Shown here: in pieces, positions 23,150-35,290 of the stretch
Position numbering within the stretch: the stretch's first letter is position 1
How the letters are laid out: every line of letters starts with the position of its first letter
NCBI GenBank assembly: GCA_030686995.1
Contig: CM060707.1
Coordinates: forward strand, 87,716,472 to 87,780,471
DNA: 64,000 nt
Source: Artemisia argyi
Lineage: Eukaryota; Streptophyta; Magnoliopsida; Asterales; Asteraceae
Direction of reading: 5' to 3'
The notes under the pieces: generated by a model
What the model was told of the DNA's origin: nothing
What the model saw: only the letters and a program-made list of their open reading frames with translations
Database searches by the model: none
Translations under genes and position numbers: made by a program

Positions 23150-26100
23150 TGACTCCTCCTAAACCAACCAGTCAACCGTGTGCAGTTGATAGGCCCACCT
23201 AGGAGAAAGTGCAAGATATTATTGACCGTGGAAATATAATGAAATCCCCGGGTCGTTAAGTCTCAACGAGATTGAAATTGTATTTTGAACGTTTAAGGGA
23301 ATGAGTGGTACTGAGGACAGTAACCAAAATAATTGAGGAATGATTATACTACTGATTGCTTGGTATTTGGATAATAGGAAAAAATATAAACAATAACAGA
23401 GATACACACAAAAGCACAAATTAGAAAATCAGATAACAGACAGAGAAAAGTAGGTTTTATCAAATTACAAACTACAGGGGGTACAAGTGAAACTTTTTAA
23501 AACTTAAAATTAAAAGAAAATTTAAAATGATAATAATATTATGAAATTGATTATTTTAATATTTAATTACTTTTTAATTAATTAAAACTATTTAATAAGT
23601 AAATTAAACCTAAGTTAAATTAACTAAAAATTATAAAGATTACAATTTAAACTAAAAATTTGCAAAAATAATTTCTAAACCTTAAAAAGAACTTGAAGAA
23701 AGTATAAAAAATGAAAATAAATATTTTTGTCTTTTTATGAGTTTTCTATTAATTAAAAACTATTTATCTTAATTAAACTAATTAAACTATTTTAAATTAC
23801 TATTAATACCTAAATGACTTATAAAATTATGGAAAAATTTATAAAACTAATTAACCATTACAGGAATCCTAAAAAATTATAAAAAGTTACTAAAAATTAT
23901 ATTTAAGCTATTTGACTAATTAATTACTTATTAATTAATTTAAATCTAATTTAATTAAATTAAATAAGAAAATTAGAAAATGGACAGTGGAAATTATGAA
24001 ACTATTTTCTAAAAATCTTAACTACTTTATAAAACCTAGGAAAAATATAAAATTCTACTGTTGTTAATTAAAATTAAAGAAAACTAATTAATTACTAATA
24101 TTACCTATTTAATTATTTAAACTATTTTTAAATCTAATAAATAGTAAACTGCTTAGGAAAAATCTAAGAAAATTATTTTAACTACTTAAAGGTAATAGGA
24201 AATTAAGAAAATTATAAAAATGGACAAGTGCTTATTATTAAGCTGAAAGGAAAATTAAATAGATAATTTCTATTAAATAGAAGCTATCACTATAATTAAA
24301 GTTGGCTTTTTCTGGTTTTTCTTTTATAGAACTAATAAAATACTTAAATAATGAAACTTTTACAAAAACAACTAATTTAGAAACTCAGAATAAGCACTGT
24401 GAGTGCTTATTACCCTGGACAGTTGACTAAGTTTGACCACACAAAGAAATAAGCTAAAATGGAGTTATGTGGGGTCCACACTGGTTAAGTCAGGTTCACC
24501 TAAGTTATTTTAACTTATTTAAACTAGATTTGATGAGAGAAGCTCATGTAATCAGCTAATAAGTCACAATAAGCAGCTGCTTATAGGGTGACTCAGACAG
24601 AAATGGGACAGATTTCAAGGTTGATTTCAGGTGGGTCCCAGTGATGCACAGGTCAAACAAAGGGTCAAAGTAAGAACCCTGGTAGGAGGGGGGTTGGAAG
24701 AACCAAACTATGGAATGTGGAACCCACTGGGGTGGCCACAAACTACCACCAAAGTGGTGGTGGTGAGATGGTATGCTGTGTAGCAGGGCAAAGCCCTTTC
24801 CCTGCAGGTGTGTTCAAGGGGCAAAAAGGTCCACAAAGAAAATTCACAAAAATGTAACAACCATGGAAATCTTAAGTTCTACTGATAAATATTACTCCCA
24901 ACAAATTTCAAAGCTTAAGATTGAACACAAAATTCTAAATAAATCATGCCATTTTGAGGATTTCTGAGGTAATATGAATTTGACTTTTTAAGATTATGAT
25001 CTAAGTTGACTTTAATGAAACTCTACCTAATTTTCTGAATGATTGTGTTATAATAAGCTATGATAAGACTATATTAAGCTAGAACAACTACTTGTGAATT
25101 GATTTGAAGCTTATGCTACTTTAATTTCAACACAGTGAATCACTGTGAGTGATTCAAAGAGATTTTGACTTTATTGGTGAACTAGGTCTGAGTTTATGCT
25201 TGTTCTAAGTTGATATGGACCTATGTGATTGATTTAAACAAGAAACAACAACGAGCAAACACCACAACACCCTAGATCACACTGATCCAAACACACCTAA
25301 AGATTGACTGTTTTGTGATTTTTGAAGCAAATGGTTACAAGGGTTTTTTTAACTGATCCACAATGACTTTTTATGTTATATCAAGTACAAATAAGCATTT
25401 AGAAACAGGTGACAACCATAAATAATCAAGAATACTAATTATGCTTTGTTGACTGTTTTAATAAGATTTTTAAGCAACTAATGAATTTATCAAACAAGCT
25501 ACTAATTTTATGTTGTCTTATCACTACTTAGGACTAAATAAGCACAAAGAACCGAATAAGCAAAAGAATAAGCACAGCTACAGTAAAAAGACAGATATGA
25601 GATTTTGATGACTTACAATATGCTTTCCTGCTTAAAACCAATGAACCAAGGACTTCCAATCAATCCTATAGAATCTCCACAGATTCACTAACCCAAGGGC
25701 AATCCAAAATACACCCTGATCCTACTTGATCATCATCATACTCATGATTTTTGAATTTTTCTTTATTTTTCGTATTTTTTTGTATTTTTCTCTTTTACAA
25801 CCAAAGCTGAGTTTTAAGGTTTCTAATAGCTTATAAAAGCTATTTGAGGAGCTTATATGAGCTTATGAATCCTTAACATCAACTAATAAAAACAATGAAA
25901 CCTATTCAGAATTTTGAAATAAACTTGAACTTGCATAAACTGAGAGCTGAATTAAAACTTGAGATTGATTATCATAAAAGTTGAGATTACACCTGAATTG
26001 ACTAAGACAATGCTTAAAAGCTTGAGAATTAACTGAAATAACATATTACAATTTTAACGAGATTAATTAAGCTAAATTAAACTATATCTTGGTCTTCTGC

Positions 26101-27355
26101 AATTCTCTTCCTTTTATAAGCTCACATTAGGGTTCCTTGTGAGTTTCTGAGCATATCCACTTTGAATCTTGACCCTCCATGGCTCTGACATGATCTTAGC
26201 CATTTAAACGATTTTGGCGCCAAAAGTCCTACACGTTGCTTGGAGCCAACGTTTTGTAATTAAAGAATCTTGGGAGCTTGTGGACGTGTAAGGGGACAAT
26301 TTGGATAGTTTGGAGGCCAAGTTGGGGCTGTATGATGAAAACAGAGGCTTAGGTATGGCTTTTTTAGAAAATTTGTGGGATAAGCATTTAATGTGGTGTG
26401 GGATAGGTGTGAGGTGGAAGGATTATGAGGGGAGAGTAGGGGATGAGGTGGATAGGTGGTAAGGTAGTGGAAAACCACCATGGTTTCTGGTTTACAGTGG
26501 TGAGGGAGGAGATGAACAGTGGAGGTTGTTTGGCGGTATTGGGAGGGTCAAACGGGTCAACACCCGTTCTAAATAATAAAGGGGTGCGTGGGCTGAGCTT
26601 ATTTTGGGCCTAGGGGGTGGGCTGGATTGTGTTTTGTTTGGATTTGGATTAGGTTTGGTTTTGGTTTATTAATACAAAGGGTCCGGTTGGTTTAGTGTTA
26701 AACAAGGACCAATTTTGTAATTTGGCCAAAATTAAAGGACTGATTTTGCAATTTTCCCAAACTACTTTCAAGGACTAAACCTGCAATAAAACCATAACAC
26801 AAGGACAAAAGATGTAATTTTTCCATTTTTAAAATCGAGGGACCTTTTCTGCCAATTTCTCAAACTCCAGGGACCATTTATGTAGCTTTGGATTTTTCAG
26901 GGACAAAAGATGTAATTTCCCAAAATGTTATCAAAAGGACCAATTTTGCCATTTAAGAATAGTTCAAGGTTTATTTTTCATATTTTTCCACTTTCAAAAC
27001 CTTAAGGACTATATTTGACATTTTTGAAACTTGAGGGACTAAAGTTGTCATTTTGCAATTTTTAACTTTAAAGGACTAATCTTGACAACTTATGAATCCC
27101 TAAGGACCTTTGATGATATTTTTCATGTTTTGATTTACCAGGGACTAGTTTTGACAACTTTTGAAACTTGAGGGACTGAAACTGCCAATTATGCAAACTT
27201 TGTACGTTTTTTATCTGTTTTTGATTATTTTGCATTTGAAACATATAAAACACACTTCTAAGATATTTTAAGTATTTTGATGCATATTTGAGTGTTTTTT
27301 GGATGTTTTGGCAGTACAGAATAGTATAAAATGATGAGTATTTAGACACTCATCA
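23150..27355 (-). mobile_element. Element B 5' LTR
   Basis: Close copy of 11534-15738 (4206 vs 4205 bp), same ends. TATA-like motif near 26110-26119. The AGTCCTTG array lies at 26700-27190. The right end CTCATCA abuts GTGGC, the second TSD copy, and then gag of A resumes. Confidence 0.95.
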
Positions 27356-28620
27356 GTGGCTGACAATTTCGAGCTTAAGACGGGGTTGATAAACTTAGTC
27401 ACCTCGCGTCAATTCTATGGTTTCGAGAGGGACGATCCTCAAGATCACATTCGATGGTTCAACAAAATCACGTCTACCATCAAATGCAAAAATTTCCCTG
27501 AGGAAGCTATCAAACTTCTTCTCTTCCCGTTTTCCCTCGATGGGGCTGCCAAAAATTGGCTAGACAAACAAACCCCTCGATCGATTGAAACGTGGGAAGA
27601 TTTGGTCAAGAAGTTTGTGAATGAATTCTTTCCTCCATCTAAAACCACCGCCTTCAAGAATGAGATCATGAAGTTCATGCAAAAATTTGATGAATCATTC
27701 AGTGAGGCATGGGATCGTTACAAGGACATGCTTCGTACATGTCCTCATCACAGTTTCTCCAAGTTAATGCAACTCGACATATAATGGTGTGAGCCAAGTT
27801 GATCAAGACTCTCTTAATGCCTCCGCGGGAGGCAACTTCTTGAATCGAACCACCAAAGATGCTTTGATGATCATTGAAAACAAGTCTAAGGTCCGCATTC
27901 CACGAAGCAAATCGGTTGTTTCACAAGTTAATGTTGGTCCTTCTTCCTCATCACCCGTGGCTCAATCTAGCACCGATGCTAGACTTGACAAGCTCACGGA
28001 AGCTATTCATGCTTTGGTTCTTACCAAAACAAAGAAAGTTTCTTCTCAACCTGCTGAAGTCAAAAAGGTTGACACTTGTGTTACTTGTGGTGGTCCACAC
28101 GCTTACTACAATTGTACTGCCACCGATGGCAATCCATTTGAAGTTAATGCAATAGCCGGTAGTTCTAACCAAGGAGGTAACCAATACCGTCCTCAAATGG
28201 AACCAAATTACTGTGCTAACAATCAAAGTGGTCCACTCGGTTTTTCTCAACCCAATAATCCAAATAGATTCAATCAAAATCAACAACAAAGAAACCCGAA
28301 TGTTCAAAACCAATTTCAGGCCCCTATGAACCAATATCAAAATCAAGGGGGAAATTACAACCAAGGTTCTCACAATCAAGGAAACTTGAATAGAAACCAA
28401 GGTTATGGTAATTTCAATCAAGGAAACAATTTTCATGGTAATCAAAACCATGGAAATTTTCAAAATCAAGGTTTCAATCAAAACAACCGAGCTCAAAATT
28501 TTCCTCAAAATCAAACCGTTGCTCAACCTCAATCATCACCCGATGAATTGTTGAAGCAATTTATGAAAGCTCAAGAAGAAACTAACAGGTTGTTGATTGG
28601 TCAAATTTCTGAACTAAAGA
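27356..28620 (+). pseudogene. Element A gag, remainder
   Basis: Continues the gag begun at 11325, in frame across one TSD copy. The capsid-type domain has FYGFERDDPQDHIRWF and LLLFPFSLDGAAKNWL. Around 27775-27785 about five bases are missing compared with the family pattern, giving a frameshift and a stop (27782-27784); the frame resumes at 27789. A zinc knuckle CVTCGGPHAYYNC lies near 28075-28113, followed by a strongly Asn/Gln/Gly-rich stretch (28140-28530). The last part (KKSLNDRPSGSG) is shared with B. Confidence 0.92.
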
Positions 28621-29672
28621 AGTCTTTAAATGATCGACCTTCAGGATCGGGAACGCTACCAAGCAACACGATCGCCAACCCGAAGGGCGATGTAAAGGCG
28701 ATCACAACCCGTCATGGAGTTTCTTATGATGGACCCGCGATTCCTACTACCTCATCTTCTTCTCCTCCCGAGGTAGTGGAACGTGAACATGAGGCTACAA
28801 AGGACAAGGTGCAAATTACAAGCACACGAAGTACCGCACACGTCCAACCTCATGTTGTCCCAAAAACCAAATCTAAACCGGGAATTGTTTTTGAACCCTT
28901 GGAAAATCCCATTCAACCAAAGGCTTCAATACCATATCCTTCGCGTTTAAATGATCAAAGACTCCGCGAACAAACTAATGATCAAATGAAAAAGTTTCTT
29001 GAAATTTTTCAAAAATTACACTTCGACATTAGTTTCGCGGATGCTCTTCTCTGTATGCCCAAGTTTGCTTCCACTTTCAAGAGTCTTCTAAGTAACAAAG
29101 AGAAACTATTTGAACTCACCAAAACTCGTTTGAACGAAAATTGTTCGGCGGTTCTCCTAAAGAAACTTCCCAAAAAATTAGGGGACCCCGGAAAATTTCT
29201 CATTCCATGTGATTTCCAAAAGCTTGAGGAATGCTTCGCCTTGGCCGATCTTGGCGCTAGCATAAACCTCATGCCTTTCTCTATTTGGCAAAAACTTTCA
29301 CTTCCCGAGCTTACACCAGCACGAATGACTCTCGAATTAGCAACCCGTTCGGTTACAATTCCGAAGGGTATTGCTGAAGATGTCTTTGAGAAGGTTGGCA
29401 AGTTCCATTTTCCTGCCGACTTCGTAGTCGTTGATTTTGATGCCAATCCTCGAGTCCCCCTTATTTTGGGAAGACCATTCTTAAAAACGGCTCATGCATT
29501 AATCGACGTCTTCGAAGGATAAATGACTCTTAGAGTTGGCGATGAAAAGTTGGTCATAAACATTGAAAACACTTCAAAAGATCTTCTCGAACTTGAACGA
29601 GAGGTAATTAACCAAATTGATGTCATCGATGTTACATGCGATGACTATTTTGAAAAAGTGTTAAGTGTGTAA
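28621..29672 (+). pseudogene. Element A aspartic protease region
   Basis: Contains LADLGASINLMP with the active-site Asp (near 29241-29270) and VPLILGRPFL (near 29455-29485). Stops at 29520-29522 and 29670-29672 break the frame. Same frame as RT. The product would have processed the polyprotein. Confidence 0.92.
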
Positions 29673-30865
29673 GGATCTATCAATCCTTCCATTGATGTCT
29701 CTCCCCCCTCTCTTACTCCATTTTTGGGAGGTGACTTCATTTTGGAAGAAATCGAAGCTTGTTTGTCGTGTGATTCTCATGTTGATAATGATTTAATCAA
29801 TCCCGAGGAAGACATACTTCTACTTGAGAAGTTGCTTAATGATGATCCATCATCTCTTCCTCCAAAAGAACTTCATAATGTGGAAGCCAAAGATGTTGAA
29901 AAAACTGATGACTTTCCTGAGGTCGAACTCAAGGAACTTCCGCCTCATCTCGAGTACGCATTTTTGGAGGGTGACGATAAGTTTCCCGTCATAATTGCTA
30001 AGGACTTGAATGAGGAAAACAAAACTGCTCTTCTCAAGGTTTTAAAGTCACACAAGCAAGCCATTGCTTGGAGACTTTCCGACATCAAGGGTATTAACCC
30101 GGAATTTTGTATGCACAAAATTTTGATGGAGGATGACTTTAAACCGGCGGTTCAACAACAAAGAAGGGTAAATCCTAAGATTCATGAGGTTATCAAGCAA
30201 GAGGTCATTAAACTTCTTGATACCGGTTTGATCTACCTTATTTCGGATAGTCCTTGGGTGAGTCCCGTTCAGTGTGTGCCCAAGAAAGGTGGCATAACAG
30301 TTGTCAAAAATGATGATAACGAGTTAATTCCGACTCGACTGGAAACGGGTTGGCGCGTTTACATTGATTATCAAAAATTAAACGACGCCACCCGTAAAGA
30401 CCACTTTCCATTACCTTTCATGGATCAAATGCTCGAAAGATTGACGGGAAACGAATACTATTGTTTCCTTGACGGTTTTTCGGGTTATTTCCAAATTCCC
30501 ATCGATCCTCAAGATCAAGAAAAAACGAATTTTACGTGCCCATACGGAACATTTGCATATCGACGCATGCCTTTTGGCTTATGCAATGCTTCGGGCACGT
30601 TTCAAAGATGCATGATGGCCATTTTTCACGACATGATCGAGAAAACAATGGAGGTCTTCATGGATGATTTTTCGGTCGTTGGGAATTCATTCGAATCATG
30701 TCTCTCCAATTTAGACAAAATGCTCCAAAGGTGTGAAGACACCAACCTTAGTCTAAATTAGGAGAAAAGTCATTTCATGGTCAAGGAAGGAATTCTCCTT
30801 GGCCATAAGATTTCCAAGAGTGGGATTGAGGTTGATAAAGCTAAAATCGATGTCATTGCTAAGCT
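29673..30865 (+). pseudogene. Element A reverse transcriptase, N-terminal and core (cut by C)
   Basis: Linker (LLLEKLLNDDPSS, ELKELPPHLEYAFL), then RT with DSPWVSPVQCVPKKGG, PFGLCNASGTF and the active site FMDDFSVVG (FMDD at 30658-30669). A TAG at 30759-30761 replaces Trp (TGG to TAG). The protein continues to AKL at AAGCT (30861-30865), where copia element C is inserted, and resumes at 51255. Confidence 0.93.
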
Positions 30866-31584
30866 TGTTGGGAATAAAATGCACAAAGTAAAGAGTCTGC
30901 CAGAAGAGCCTGCTAGTTGATAGTTAAGCCTGCCTCTTCAGTTTTGCTGATGTTGAAGATATACTAACCGTACCTTCTGGGTAAGAAGGTACTGCTAGTT
31001 AAAGAAGGTCCTGCCAGTTTTCACGACAAGTTGTTATATTTTATTTAGAGATATTTAGTTGTATTATTAGTCTTTGTACAAAGTTATACGTTAAGTAGAA
31101 GTAGTACATAAGTCTCAGTAGATATAATGGAGTGTTTTACATTGAAAGGTGTAATATTAGGATAAGATAAACCTCTAATATATTATATTAAGCAACTTGA
31201 CCACTTGTAATAAGGGCTCCTTATGCTATAAAAGGAACCCTTAAGACACCTTCTTTAAAAAAAAAAAAAAATCTTTCCCACAGCTTTCTCATTTTTCCCA
31301 TGTATAACTTCCATATTTAAACCCTTTCACGTATCAAAGATTCAAGGTTACACTTGTAATCCTGGTGATAGTTTAGATCACCCGTATTATTTCATCAATA
31401 ATATTGAATCGTTTTGTGTTATTCATGTTGTGTTCATTCTCATTTACTTATTCACCATCTTTGTTCCTTTAGTGTGTTTTAGTAAATTCCGCGTGCTAAC
31501 TCACATTCATTCATAAATATCCTAAACACATTTATGAGATTAACATCCCTAGTGTTTACACAAATTCAACAGAATCTTTCCACA
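30866..31584 (+). mobile_element. Element C 5' LTR
   Basis: Starts TGTTGGGAAT, ends TTTCCACA. A GGTACTGCTAG word (30988-30998) and GGTCCTGCCAG (31007-31017) lie near the start, the first within a slightly damaged hairpin. TATA box GCTATAAAAGG (near 31224-31234). Confidence 0.95.
31225..31232 (+). promoter_or_regulatory. TATA box of C 5' LTR
   Basis: CTATAAAAGGAACCC, conserved in the 3' LTR near 50887. Confidence 0.7.
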
Positions 31585-31586
31585 AG

Positions 31587-31598
31587 TGGTATCAGAGC
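31587..31598 (+). promoter_or_regulatory. Primer binding site of C (initiator tRNA-Met)
   Basis: TGGTATCAGAGC, exact complement of the tRNA-iMet 3' end, two bases after the LTR. Confidence 0.95.
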
Positions 31599-31635
31599 AA
31601 GGCTGATATTTACGACATAAAAGAACAAAGCAAAA

Positions 31636-32477
31636 ATGGATGTTGAGCACATTCAAACCAATGTGGCTGCAAAACTTCCATTACTCAAACAGAATGAGTT
31701 TGAGATGTGGAGACTGAGGGTTGAACAATACTTCCAAGTGCAAGACTATGCACTTTGGGAGATTATTGAAGAAGGAAACTCATTTAAACCAGTACCCACA
31801 ACCTCCACAGTAAATGATGCACTTGTCACAACTGTGCAAGTAAACCCAATAACCGCTGAAGAAAGAATTCAAAAGAGAAATGATCTTAAAGCCAGAAGTA
31901 TGCTTCTCATGTCTATTCCAAATGACCAGCTTTTGATATTTAACAAATACAAGTGTGCTAAAACCCTTTTTCAAGCTATTGTGGCTAGATTTGGTGGTAA
32001 TGATGCCACCAAGAAAACCCAGAAAACACTTTTAAAACAACAGTTTGAAAACTTTTCAGCCACAACAAATGAGTCTTTGGACAGCATGTTCAATAGACTA
32101 CAAAAGCTTTCTTGTCAGTTAGCCATTCATGAAGTGATAATATCTCAAGAAGACTTAAACTCCAAATTCTTTAGAAGTCTACCCTCTGAATGGGCCATGC
32201 ATGTCATTGTCTGGAAAAACAAACCAGATATTGATTCCATGAGTCTCAATGATCTTTACAGCAACTTCAAAATAGTAGAGCATGAACTAAAGAAGTCTAC
32301 TAGTTCAAGCTTAGGAAATATGGCATTTATGTCATCTCATGGTACTTCCAAGAAAGTTGATGAAGAAAAAGATGGTGGAGAAGAAGGTACGGCCAACATA
32401 AATTTTGGTACTGCCAGTACTTCCAGTAGTACCAAAACCATTTTAGATGAAACAATTGGTTGTGCTTTCCTAACATC
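31636..32477 (+). pseudogene. Element C gag, N-terminal part (cut by D)
   Basis: Starts MDVEHIQTNVAAKLP. A copia-type gag (UBN2-like) with FEMWRLRVEQYF, then RFGGNDATKKTQKTLLKQQ and SLPSEWAMHVIVWKNKP. Open until ACATC (32473-32477), where D enters; residues reading VTTRNF after it belong to the D LTR. The frame resumes unchanged at 42947 after the second TSD copy. The protein would form the virus-like particle. Confidence 0.93.
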
Positions 32478-33452
32478 TGTCACAACTCGTAATTTCATGT
32501 CCTGTTTCAAACGTCGAAATTCCAATTTTTATCTCGGAAAGTTACTATTCATTTTTACTATTCAAAAAACACTATTCATGTCCGAAATTTTTATTTCATA
32601 TTCTCATAAGTTAAACTATTTTAACGGTAATCCGAGAGTTTGGCGCTCGTCGGATCATTTCTGCAAAAATCACGAAGCCATGTCCGAGATTTACATTCAG
32701 GTTTAAACGTCCTTCCGGCACCCCGATATGTCCATAAAACAATATAAACAACAAAAATATGATTTTCTTTCATTTTACGACAATTCTAAAAGTTTTGGAA
32801 TTTTACGTTTTTCAGTTCAGCGTTTTACGCGAATTACGCGTTTTTAACCCGCGTTTCCAGTTTTAACAGCGTTTAAGCAACCCGATGGAACTTACCATTC
32901 ATTTTATATTTTATTATGGAGTATTTTGACAAGTTTAGTCATTCTTTCAAGTTTCATATTTTTACGATACCCGAATTTACGTTTCGCGATTTAAAACTTT
33001 ACGTTTAGCGATTAACGGAACCAAAACCGACTCCGTGAACCAGATAACACCAAGCTTATCACATACTCATTCACTTTTACACATGTGCAGCCCCCCCTCC
33101 AAAATATCTAGTCAACTTGACCAAGTATTTACTAAAATGCCATTGATTTAGATTTTTTATACATAAACACCTTTTTACACATATATACTTAGATCAAAAA
33201 TCAAAAACTCATTTTTCTTCACCTCTTTCTCTAAACCCACGACCCAATATCAATATACATGATCAAGTGATCATTTTTCAAAGTACAAAGCATCAAAGTT
33301 GTTCATTTCATCATCCTAATCAAGAATCTTACAACAAAAACACAAGAAACACAAGGTTTTGCCTCATCTAATCATCTAATATTTCAAAGTTGCGGCTAGT
33401 GTGCGCGCCTTGTTTTTCATCTCATTACATGTTCATGGTACCATCATATCAG

Positions 33453-34300
33453 GTGAGTCATAGCCCCACTTTTACTTGTTAATGACTTTATAAACTCTTT
33501 GGGGGAGATACATGCTTCAATACTTGTTTTATGCTGTTATACGATTTGAATTACTTATGGGGAAGAATACGTTGCTTTAACTATTTTTGTACAATGCCAA
33601 AGTATAAAGTTCTTACATTGCTTAAGTAGTCTTATTACCACGTCACGACAAGTCCCCTTTATTTCATGGACCGTTAATTACAGTACGAGCGAGAGTGAGT
33701 GAATAGATCTATTGAGGGTGACTCCTCCATTCGTGTTTGGGTTGCTCCAACGGAATTACGAATGCATTTCATGTCTAATATATTACGAGTGTCTGGTAAA
33801 CACTCACTTGGGGCAAGTTTTAGTACGTCTAGCTTCGGGGTCATGAGCTTAAGAGCCAATGTGGGTTTCATTATTGAAATCTTAGTACTTTACTTTATAC
33901 TTGGGCTATTGTACATACAAAATTACTGATAAATTTCCGATACTTTTGCATCAAGTCTTACTACTGAAATACGATGCCTTTGCATCAAGTCTTATTACTG
34001 AAATACGATGCCTTTGCATCAAGTCTTATTATTGAAATACAATGCCTTTGCATCTACTTTATTACTGAATTACGAGGCTTTTGCACCAATCTTATTACTT
34101 TTGTTTACACAAACCAAACTTATTACTTTTGGCAGTGGGTCGTAAACACACAGGTTACAAGTCTCTTATGACGGGATTTGGAACTGAGTGGATTTACGAT
34201 GCCTTTGCTGGGACAACTTCATACATATGCATTACATTCTTTTTCACAAGACTCTATGAACTCACCAACCTCGTGTTGACACTTTAGCATGTATTTTCAG
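33453..34300 (+). promoter_or_regulatory. Intron-like segment in D LTR1
   Basis: CAG/GTGAGTCATAGCCCC donor; GTTGAC, then GTATTTTCAG/GT acceptor; 848 bp. Repeated in LTR2 (36266-37079), LTR3 (39045-39858) and LTR4 (41824-42671). Predicted only. Confidence 0.5.
33938..34110. repeat. 34-bp minisatellite in D LTR1
   Basis: Five units resembling CGATGCCTTTGCATCAAGTC plus TTATTACTGAAATA. LTR4 also has five (42308-42480); LTR2 (36751-36890) and LTR3 (39530-39670) have four. This accounts for the 34-bp length difference between LTRs. Confidence 0.92.
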
Positions 34301-34570
34301 GTTTTAAGCAATGGCATGCTACAGGAGGTTTTGGCAAGGCATGGCATGGTCATAGAAGACTCTGATTTATTCATTTAGGGACCGTTCTAAATTATTTTTA
34401 GAGCCTACTTCCGCATTACTTTTAACAATGTAAATTCAACATTTTGATTTAACTATTTTATTCAAAATGATTCAAGTGCAAACCATTTTTGAACTTGTGT
34501 CGAGATACCAATTGAGTTACACCCCAGCTACATGTATGATTCCGCTGGACCCGATTTTGGGGGTGTGACA

Positions 34571-35290
34571 GATTGGTATCAGAGCTTTGGCTATAGCGAA
34601 CTAAGTGTTTTTAAAACCTAGACTATAGCTACTTTTACGAAAAACTTAACCCTATGACCGTCACGTGCCTGCCTGCCAAGCTGAAGCCTCACTTGTGGTT
34701 TGTTGCTGACTTAGGTGATGAGATTTGTGTCTCATTATCTGGTACATTATGTTCATCTATTCTAGTTGATTACTGTCATTGTCTTTCATAAGCATGTTCA
34801 CGTATCATATATGTCACCCTGTTATGTTTCACCTTGCATAGTTTCATCATTTGACCTCGAGTTTGGTCACCTGCCTTAGTCTTTCTGTACGTCTTGGTAT
34901 TTGTGAAGGACATAGTCTTAGTATAACTGAGCTGAGTATTTCAAAATTCATGGAACCTCGGTGGAATATAGACTAGTCACCTATATTCAACCCGGGATAG
35001 TGGGACATAGGCTGACTACCTATGTCTGACTCAGAAATGAATTTTGCAACACTGAGAATGGTTATAATAAAATTTTGTCTGGATTGAATCCTTTACTCAT
35101 TTTCCAAATGTTTCATGCATGTGTGAGTATACCCTAGTTGTCAGAACATTCATACTTTTCATCACCTCGTGAACCGCCGTCTGGAAGCACGTCAACTGGT
35201 CATTTCGTCTCATGAATCTTCACCTTTATAACACTTCTGAGACCAACATTAACTGAACTTCGGGATGAAGTTCCTTTTAGAGGGGAAGAA
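34571..35290 (+). other. D internal segment 1
   Basis: 720 bp without coding capacity. PBS TGGTATCAGAGC at 34574-34585; polypurine tract AGAGGGGAAGAA at 35279-35290. Includes a near-repeat of GACTAGTCACCTATATTCA and GGCTGACTACCTATGTCTGA (about 34970-35030). Confidence 0.92.

Larger units (their letters stand above)
11534..27355 (-). mobile_element. Element B: complete Athila-like Ty3/gypsy element, minus strand
   Basis: Two 4.2-kb LTRs (11534-15738 and 23150-27355) flank an internal region of 7.4 kb with PBS, gag-pol and polypurine tract. The 5-bp target duplication GTGGC stands at 11529-11533 and 27356-27360; because the LTR end begins TGAC, the apparent match extends to nine bases. It inserted in gag of A in opposite orientation. 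Gag-pol is one frame from 22522 down to the integrase, where one base is missing, with about eight in-frame stops. The two LTRs differ by scattered substitutions and small indels, so B is younger than A but not new. Confidence 0.95.
32478..34570 (+). mobile_element. D LTR1
   Basis: Outer-type LTR with five units of the 34-bp minisatellite. Holds the intron-like signals: donor at 33453, acceptor ending 34300, branch A near 34279. Has several private substitutions. Open frames of 60-80 codons recur in all four copies only because the copies are nearly identical. Confidence 0.95.

Noticed and set aside
33674..33929. 60-80 codon open frames repeated identically in each D LTR
   Set aside because: They recur only because the LTRs are near-identical; frames overlap on both strands, lie in the intron-like segment and match nothing known.
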